Below the pieces are notes generated by a model. The model made no database searches and was not told where the DNA came from. It was given only the letters and a program-made list of their open reading frames with translations. Below are positions 59,070 through 64,000 of a DNA stretch of 64,000 nucleotides, in pieces. Position numbers and translations under genes: made by a program. Source of the stretch: Chloroflexi bacterium AL-N1 (lineage in GTDB: Bacteria > Chloroflexota > Chloroflexia > Chloroflexales > Roseiflexaceae); contig WYDT01000024.1 of the NCBI GenBank assembly GCA_013122435.1, forward strand, positions 1 to 64,000. Reading direction: 5' to 3'. Within the stretch, counting starts at the first letter, position 1. Each line of letters opens with the position of its first letter.

Positions 59070-60221
59070 TTATCTTGTTAATCGTTCGATAATGGTGCCG
59101 TTTGCCATGCCACCACCCTCGCAAATAGCTATAAGACCATAACGACCTTCGCGACGCTCTAACTCATGCAGCAAGGTTGCAATCAGACGTGTGCCGGTGG
59201 CACCGACGGGATGTCCCAGTGCAATCGCGCCACCATTGACATTCACATGATTCCAGGACACACCAAGATCGTGTTGCCAGGCCAGTACAACTGATGCAAA
59301 GGCTTCGTTGATCTCGAAAAGATCAATGTCGTCAATGACGAGCCCGGCGCGTTCAAGCACCTTGTGAGTTGCTGGGATCGGTCCGATTAGCATCGTTACC
59401 GGATCAACGCCTACGACAGCGAAGGAGACCAAACGGGCGCGTGGTCGTAATCCCAGCCTGTCGGCCATCTCACGTGAGGCAATGAATGTCGCGCTGGCAC
59501 CATCCGAGATTTGGCTGGCATTGCCTGCGGTAATCAGCTCCAGCCCTGGAAATGCTGGTGGAAGCGAGGCCATCTGCTCTAGGGACGTATCAGATCGAAT
59601 CCCTTCATCGCTGGTAACCATCTGACTGTCAGTTGGTACTGGCACAATCTCATCGGTGAAATTGGCAGCAGCAGCGCGTCGGTGGCTTTCGAGGCTGAAG
59701 CGATCCAGATCTTCACGGGTAAAACCCCACTGCTGTGCGATCATCTCGGCACCACGTGCTTGATCAAACCAGCCCTTCGGGAGAGCATACCGTCGGGACA
59801 GATTTTGTGTCAGTGGCACACCTGGCACACCAGTGAAGGTGCTGCCGAGTGGTACGCGGGTCATCGATTCGACGCCACCTGCGATCACCAGATCGTATGC
59901 ATCGGCCATCACACCCTGTGCCGCAAAGTGCAGTGCCTGTAAACTTGAGCCACACTGTCGATCAAGTGTGGTTCCCGGGACAGACTCAGGTAACCCTGCC
60001 GACAGCCAGGCGTTGCGTGCGATGTTGGCGGACTGTTCGCCGGTCTGGCTTACACATCCTATCAGGACATCATCAATCTGATCTGGCTCGATAGCAACCC
60101 GTGTAACGAGGGCAGAAAGCAAATGCCCCAGCAAATCGACAGGATGGGTGTCGTGGAGGGCTTTACCCCGTTTGCCAAAAGGAGTACGAATAGATTCCAG
60201 TATAACGGCATCGCGCATCAT
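59070..60221 (-). CDS. Thiolase (acetyl-CoA acetyltransferase type)
   Basis: A 383-residue thiolase. The nucleophile is Cys90 in TTLDRQCGSSLQALHFA; the C-terminal motifs NEAFA, GGAIALGHPVGATGTRL and the second active-site Cys in ICEGGGMANG are all present. It can condense two acetyl-CoA or cleave 3-ketoacyl-CoA; sequence alone does not settle the direction. An acyl-CoA dehydrogenase sits at 33 kb, but the two are not clustered. The adjacent double ATG leaves a one-codon start ambiguity. Confidence 0.93.
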   Translation of the reverse strand: MMRDAVILESIRTPFGKRGKALHDTHPVDLLGHLLSALVTRVAIEPDQIDDVLIGCVSQTGEQSANIARNAWLSAGLPESVPGTTLDRQCGSSLQALHFAAQGVMADAYDLVIAGGVESMTRVPLGSTFTGVPGVPLTQNLSRRYALPKGWFDQARGAEMIAQQWGFTREDLDRFSLESHRRAAAANFTDEIVPVPTDSQMVTSDEGIRSDTSLEQMASLPPAFPGLELITAGNASQISDGASATFIASREMADRLGLRPRARLVSFAVVGVDPVTMLIGPIPATHKVLERAGLVIDDIDLFEINEAFASVVLAWQHDLGVSWNHVNVNGGAIALGHPVGATGTRLIATLLHELERREGRYGLIAICEGGGMANGTIIERLTR

Positions 60222-60402
60222 TGCCCCTCTTACTCATATGATCTTTTTACTTATTTTATGCTTGTATTGTCACCCAGTATTTGTTGCAATTGGTACATAA
60301 TCTGCATACAGGGGACATATAAGCTTTTAGAAAATGTCTCTGTATGTATAGATAGAAGAAATTTGCATTTCTCATTATAGCATTGGATATAAAGGATGTT
60401 AT

Positions 60403-60933
60403 ATGTTTTTCAATACATGGTCTGATATTGGCCGAGTAATAGTAGTTGGAATACTGGCATATATTTGTCTCATTCTTTTACTGCGATTTGCTGGCAAACG
60501 AACACTGACAAAACTTAATGCTTTTGATCTTGTTATTACCGTTGCTTTAGGTTCTACATTGGCTACAATCCTTTTATCAAAAGATGTTGCACTTATTGAA
60601 GGGATTGTAGCCTTTATTGTACTCATTGCTCTTCAGTTTGTAGTAACTTGGACATCAGTGCGATTCAGACCTATCCAACATTTAGTAAAGTCGGAACCTA
60701 CTCTGCTCTTCTACAGAGGGCATATGTTAGTCAGTCAACTCCAAGATCAGCGTGTTACTCCTGAAGAAGTGCGTGCTGTAATACGTGCGGAAGGGAAAAG
60801 TAGTATAGACAAGGTAGAAGCTGTTATTCTGGAGACAGATGGTAGTTTTAGTGTCTTGCCTTTAGCAGAAGAAACTGCAACAACTGCTAACAAAGATGTA
60901 GCCCATTATCCACCTGATATTGCTCTGAACTAA
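60403..60933 (+). CDS. DUF421 (YetF-like) membrane protein
   Basis: A 176-residue membrane protein of the DUF421/YetF family. Three hydrophobic segments (~10-30, ~45-60, ~65-85) precede the cytoplasmic DUF421 domain with VKSEPTLLFYRGHMLVSQLQ, VTPEEVRAVIRAEG and VEAVILETDGSFSVLP. Its base composition is visibly more AT-rich than its neighbours, suggesting more recent acquisition. Function in the family is unclear (spore/heat-shock related in Bacillus). Gene-free sequence flanks it on both sides, about 180 bp before and 116 bp after. Confidence 0.88.
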   Translation: MFFNTWSDIGRVIVVGILAYICLILLLRFAGKRTLTKLNAFDLVITVALGSTLATILLSKDVALIEGIVAFIVLIALQFVVTWTSVRFRPIQHLVKSEPTLLFYRGHMLVSQLQDQRVTPEEVRAVIRAEGKSSIDKVEAVILETDGSFSVLPLAEETATTANKDVAHYPPDIALN

Positions 60934-61049
60934 ACTTCTGTCTCGCTGATTGTCAATATAGACCTATAGCATCTTCATAGAAAACTATGGCTACCTTTAT
61001 AGTATACTCGGTAAAAGTACCCAACAACGACACCATAATATGAAAGAAA

Positions 61050-62138
61050 GTGAAAGTGATTGAAATCGATGGTTCATATGGCGAGGGGGGCGGTCAAGTG
61101 TTACGCACTGCTCTCGCACTCGCAATCCTAACGCAACAGCCGACGCGCATCTACCGTATGCGAGCGGGGCGACGTAACCCAGGGTTGGCGCCACAACATC
61201 TCACGGTGGTGCGTGCACTGGCGTCTCTTTGCGATGCCGCTGTGCAGGGTGATGCAATTGGCTCGACAGAACTGGTTTTTCAGCCACGGTTACTAGTCCA
61301 ATCGGGTGATTATCATTTTGATGTGGCACAAGCTAATCGTGGTGGGAGTGCCGGTGCGGTTACGTTGATTTTCCAGGCATTGTTGTACCCGTTGCTGTCG
61401 GCGCCCTCGGTGAGCCATCTGACGTTGCAAGGGGGCACCCATGTTGCATGGAGTCCGTCATTTGATTATTTGACGCATATCTACTTCCTTATGATATCGC
61501 GTATGGGGGTTCAAACAGTCTCCCAGTTAGAGCGTAGCGGCTTTTACCCTGCCGGAGGTGGTCAGTTGACGAGCACTATTGCAGGTCAAAACCTATCAGC
61601 GAAGGATGGTGAATCATTTGTGCTAAAGCCGCTGGTTCTGACTACACGTGGCGATCTCGAACAAGTCAGGGCGGTCGTCGCGCTCTCGCGTCTGCCATCC
61701 CATGTGGCACAACGGATGGTCGAGTGTGTGCGTGTTGAATTAAGCGGTACGGCGCCAACGATTGCAGTGGAAGTGCACAATGTAGATGGTCCGGGACCAG
61801 GTGTGAGTCTTTGTCTGGTAGCCGAATATGAGCACGTGCTGGCGGGATTTTCGGCGCTCGGTGAGAAGGGCAAATCGGCAGAGCGGGTTGCGGGGGAAGC
61901 ATGTCGCGCATTGTTGATACACCATGCCACCGGATTGGCCGTTGAACAACATCTGGCGGATCAGTTATTACTGCCAATGGTTTTAGCCCAAGGTCGTTCT
62001 CGTTTTCAGACCAGTTGTGTGACGCAGCATTTATTGACCAACGCCCATATTATTCGTCATTTTCTTCCCGTGCACATTGAGCTACACGGTGATGAAGGGC
62101 AGGTTGGCGAGGTGGTGGTGGAGCGTCGCCTGGGGTGA
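61050..62138 (+). CDS. rtcA: RNA 3'-terminal phosphate cyclase
   Basis: A 362-residue RtcA, which converts RNA 3'-phosphate to a 2',3'-cyclic phosphate with ATP. Signatures are DGSYGEGGGQVLRTALALAI at the N-terminus, MRAGRRNPGLAPQHLTVVRA, GGSAGAVTLIFQALLYPLL, YPAGGGQLT and the C-terminal VTQHLLTNAHIIRHFL followed by HGDEGQVGEVV containing the adenylated His region. The start is GTG 61050 with a weak ribosome site. The usual partners rtcB and rtcR are absent. Convergent with the V4R gene, 9 bp apart. Confidence 0.93.
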   Translation: MKVIEIDGSYGEGGGQVLRTALALAILTQQPTRIYRMRAGRRNPGLAPQHLTVVRALASLCDAAVQGDAIGSTELVFQPRLLVQSGDYHFDVAQANRGGSAGAVTLIFQALLYPLLSAPSVSHLTLQGGTHVAWSPSFDYLTHIYFLMISRMGVQTVSQLERSGFYPAGGGQLTSTIAGQNLSAKDGESFVLKPLVLTTRGDLEQVRAVVALSRLPSHVAQRMVECVRVELSGTAPTIAVEVHNVDGPGPGVSLCLVAEYEHVLAGFSALGEKGKSAERVAGEACRALLIHHATGLAVEQHLADQLLLPMVLAQGRSRFQTSCVTQHLLTNAHIIRHFLPVHIELHGDEGQVGEVVVERRLG

Positions 62139-62147
62139 GCAGGTGTT

Positions 62148-62771
62148 TTATGGTTGTTCTTGGTGTGTAATGTGGAAACGGCATACCTGAGCACCGGCTG
62201 CGACACACGCGGTTTCTGTGACAGCATATGTCTGGCCGGTTGCCCAGCGTAGTGCCTCGCTGTAAAAGCCGACAGGGAAATAACAGACGCCGTGGTCTGA
62301 CGTTATGCCAACGCAGTAAGGTGAGTTGGTAATCTCGACGAAGTAGCCTTCTGGCGTGTCGTACGTGCGATGTGGTGAGTGTAACAACTCCTCACCGATT
62401 TTTGCTGCTCGTGAGAGTACCAGTTTAATCTTGGTGTCGGTAGGAAGCACTGTGAATGCAGTTCCTGCCAACGCAGCAAGCGCCTTGTTATGTGCACGGA
62501 AGTGATGCAGCATATCCCGCCCAGCGCGCAGCAAGATTGGCTTCATGCCTTTGTCGCCGAAGATCTGAAAACTCATGGTAAAGATGGTACTCAGCTCATC
62601 AATGGTAGCAGAGGGCGACTCGTCGTCTGGTGGCAGTTCACCACCGTCGTAGTATCGTTGCAAGCCTGTCTGTGTAAAGAGTAGATGTAGGCTTTTGGGT
62701 CCAAGATTATCGATAACACTTTCACATATCAGGCGAATAACGAGCGAGGGGACTTGTTGCTCACGTGCCAT
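62148..62771 (-). CDS. V4R (4-vinyl reductase) domain protein
   Basis: A 207-residue protein of the V4R small-molecule-binding family. The N-terminal helical part (LVIRLICESVIDNLGPKSLH) leads to the V4R core with a C-terminal cysteine motif TACVAAGAQVCRFHI. V4R domains bind hydrocarbons or tetrapyrrole-like ligands and occur in regulators and in phototroph proteins related to BchJ. A regulatory or chlorophyll link is possible in a phototroph but not shown here. It is alone between rtcA and the phosphatase-like gene. Confidence 0.78.
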   Translation of the reverse strand: MAREQQVPSLVIRLICESVIDNLGPKSLHLLFTQTGLQRYYDGGELPPDDESPSATIDELSTIFTMSFQIFGDKGMKPILLRAGRDMLHHFRAHNKALAALAGTAFTVLPTDTKIKLVLSRAAKIGEELLHSPHRTYDTPEGYFVEITNSPYCVGITSDHGVCYFPVGFYSEALRWATGQTYAVTETACVAAGAQVCRFHITHQEQP

Positions 62772-62849
62772 AATGCCTCCAGCACTGTAGTAGCGCGATT
62801 GACAATACTAGGTATTGTAGCACAGTGCCGGAGGTGCGCCCATCGTGGT

Positions 62850-63689
62850 TTAGGTGGCAGCCCAGTTCCCTAACTGTCCCGATAGCTCGGCCACACTATG
62901 CTGACTGATCGGATAATGTAATCGTTCGACGGCATTATGAAGCTTGTCTAACTGATCCGATGTAGGTGGATTGGCGGTAAGGTTAAGCGCAGCACGCAAC
63001 ACACCGATATAGGCTTGAATGAGATCGGCAGACCCAGCCGAGCTGTCTGCTGCGGTAAGATCGTTGTCAATCTGTACACGTGCAGCACTCCAATCGACAA
63101 CGTTTGGCATATCGCGCATCAATTTCAACAGGTTTTGAATACGCCCAGTGGCCTGAAGACGTTCCTGCGGCATGGTTGGTGCCGGGGTTTCTATGGGTGT
63201 GGCCTCCTTGGTGGTGGTTGTAGGCTCCTCATCATCAGCGAGTAGTTCTTGCATACGGGGCAGTGCAGCCTCCAACAGTGCTTCAATCTCTTTTGCGTAG
63301 GTTAACCACGCACCCATCTGCATACGAAAGGGATCGGGGATATTGCGTTGGCGGTTTGCGAGGGCTCCCAGAGTATGTACCCGCGCAGATACATGGGGGT
63401 GGTGGGCATTCACCGCAATAGTTATACCATTGTCCAGCGTAATCAGTAAATGCGATTGGTCGACCAGTTCACGAGTGACCGAACAAGCAAGATGATCGCT
63501 AATGTCGATGCCAAGATGCATCATCGCATCACGGGCCTCAACTTCTGCCGGATCACCGTCGTGGCCTAAAACCCCTGCTGATGAGACTGACCAAGGGAGG
63601 TTCTGCTGCTCTATCAGGCGATGTAACAATGCAGCGGCGATCGGGGCTCGTCCAGTATCAGCGCCACCGACAAAGAGAATATGTGTCAT
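62850..63689 (-). CDS. LMW-phosphatase-like protein with a lost catalytic cysteine, fused to a helical domain
   Basis: The first ~150 residues fold like an LMW phosphatase: N-terminal HILFVGGADTGRAPIAAALL aligns with the P-loop VCxGNICRSPMAEA, the HLGIDISDHLACSVT segment and the DPFRMQ acid loop. The nucleophile Cys is replaced by Gly8 while Arg14 is kept, so ordinary phosphatase activity is not expected. A Pro/Thr linker (~155-175) leads to a C-terminal four-helix-like domain (LLKLMRDMPNVVDW, DLIQAYIGVLRAALNLTANP) of unknown type. It could be a phospho-ligand-binding regulator. The active paralogue is at 38.2 kb. Confidence 0.8.
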   Translation of the reverse strand: MTHILFVGGADTGRAPIAAALLHRLIEQQNLPWSVSSAGVLGHDGDPAEVEARDAMMHLGIDISDHLACSVTRELVDQSHLLITLDNGITIAVNAHHPHVSARVHTLGALANRQRNIPDPFRMQMGAWLTYAKEIEALLEAALPRMQELLADDEEPTTTTKEATPIETPAPTMPQERLQATGRIQNLLKLMRDMPNVVDWSAARVQIDNDLTAADSSAGSADLIQAYIGVLRAALNLTANPPTSDQLDKLHNAVERLHYPISQHSVAELSGQLGNWAAT

Positions 63690-64000
63690 GGATTTTCCCG
63701 TTCTCTATGCTACAGTACTTCACACAGGCTATTCTAATACTAACTCTCGATGGGACCTTTGACTAGTTCACAATTAGCGGCATCAGACCTATAGTATGAG
63801 CAACTCCTTTCTTCTCCTCTCACCCTCCTTCGCCAGAGGGCCCTGGTTGCAAAACCAGGGCCTTTTGGTTTCATGGACAAAAAATAGTATAGCGCTTTTT
63901 GATCTGCTTGTACATATTGTGGAATCTTGTTGGTTGTCTGAGCAGTGTGATTTTCTGGATATCACTCGTTCAAGGTACGTGTGTATGTTCTCTCTGCGTG
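63690..64000. other. Gene-free region with an orphan terminator
   Basis: The 311 bp to the window end hold no convincing gene. The only clear signal is the terminator at 63839. No promoter matches consensus well, so a small RNA can be suspected but not placed. Confidence 0.5.
63839..63871 (+). terminator. Strong orphan rho-independent terminator
   Basis: GGCCCTGGTT (63839-63848) pairs perfectly with AACCAGGGCC (63853-63862), 4-nt loop, followed by TTTTGGTTT. The nearest gene is on the opposite strand, so its transcript is unidentified. Confidence 0.75.

Overview
The window looks like a chromosomal segment of a member of the Chloroflexota, most likely class Chloroflexia (a Herpetosiphon/Chloroflexales-like organism). 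G+C is mid-range by eye, apart from the first ~0.9 kb, which is visibly much more GC-rich. Pointers to this placement are a CpaF ATPase paired with a Flp-pilus-associated AAA+ chaperone, an HspR-DnaJ pair, RtcA, a V4R-domain protein, a deazaflavin-type nitroreductase-family protein, a golvesin-like secreted protein and large VWA membrane proteins. The assignment is inferred from gene content only. No rRNA, tRNA, CRISPR array or intact mobile element was seen.

Region 1-4.9 kb is accessory and decayed. It holds a frameshifted ISL3-type transposase remnant, the 3' end of an alpha/beta hydrolase gene starting right next to it, and two copies of a ~97-bp repeat almost exactly 3 kb apart that each lead into the same short, truncated reading frame. 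Between the repeats lie a DUF6194-like protein, a double-MerR regulator, an Imm-5-like putative immunity protein with a probable frame change at an A7 run, and a DUF6273 protein.

Region 4.9-17.5 kb carries a penicillin-acylase-family Ntn hydrolase, an SPL-like radical SAM protein, an inositol monophosphatase, a lipoprotein with a duplicated domain, a ROK protein lacking the family's cysteines, a NYN/YacP-like nuclease, a DUF4097 protein, a golvesin-like secreted protein and a secreted subtilase. Region 17.7-25.3 kb has comF and, on the minus strand, two adjacent blocks: miaB - CPBP protease - TPR protein, then (after a terminator) a small protein - AAA+ ATPase - CpaF. Region 25.5-32.7 kb contains an orphan hypothetical gene, a xylose/ribose-type ABC importer operon with a clear promoter, a DDN-like protein, a HAD phosphatase, a membrane protein and ruvA.

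Region 32.7-44 kb has an acyl-CoA dehydrogenase with a DUF6285 partner, the dnaJ-hspR operon with a HAIR-like operator over its promoter and a terminator-like hairpin in its leader, moaB-yidD, a GT4 glycosyltransferase, a low-molecular-weight phosphatase, a DUF4214-FkbM methyltransferase, a fructosamine-kinase-family protein, two ABC-2 permeases without an ATPase, and a LacI regulator. Region 44-53 kb has a double-VWA membrane protein, a response regulator, a HerA-like ATPase, a TPR membrane protein overlapping 6-phosphogluconolactonase, a histidine phosphatase and a Nudix-GNAT fusion. Region 53-64 kb has a polyprenyl synthase, a primary-type sigma factor, a membrane protein/GT4 pair under a strong promoter, a thiolase, a DUF421 protein, rtcA, a V4R protein and an LMW-phosphatase-like protein that has lost its catalytic cysteine. 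The strongest leads are the HspR-type control region of dnaJ, the repeat-flanked decayed island with the slippage-like immunity gene, the CpaF/AAA+ block without other Tad genes, and the inactive phosphatase fusion.
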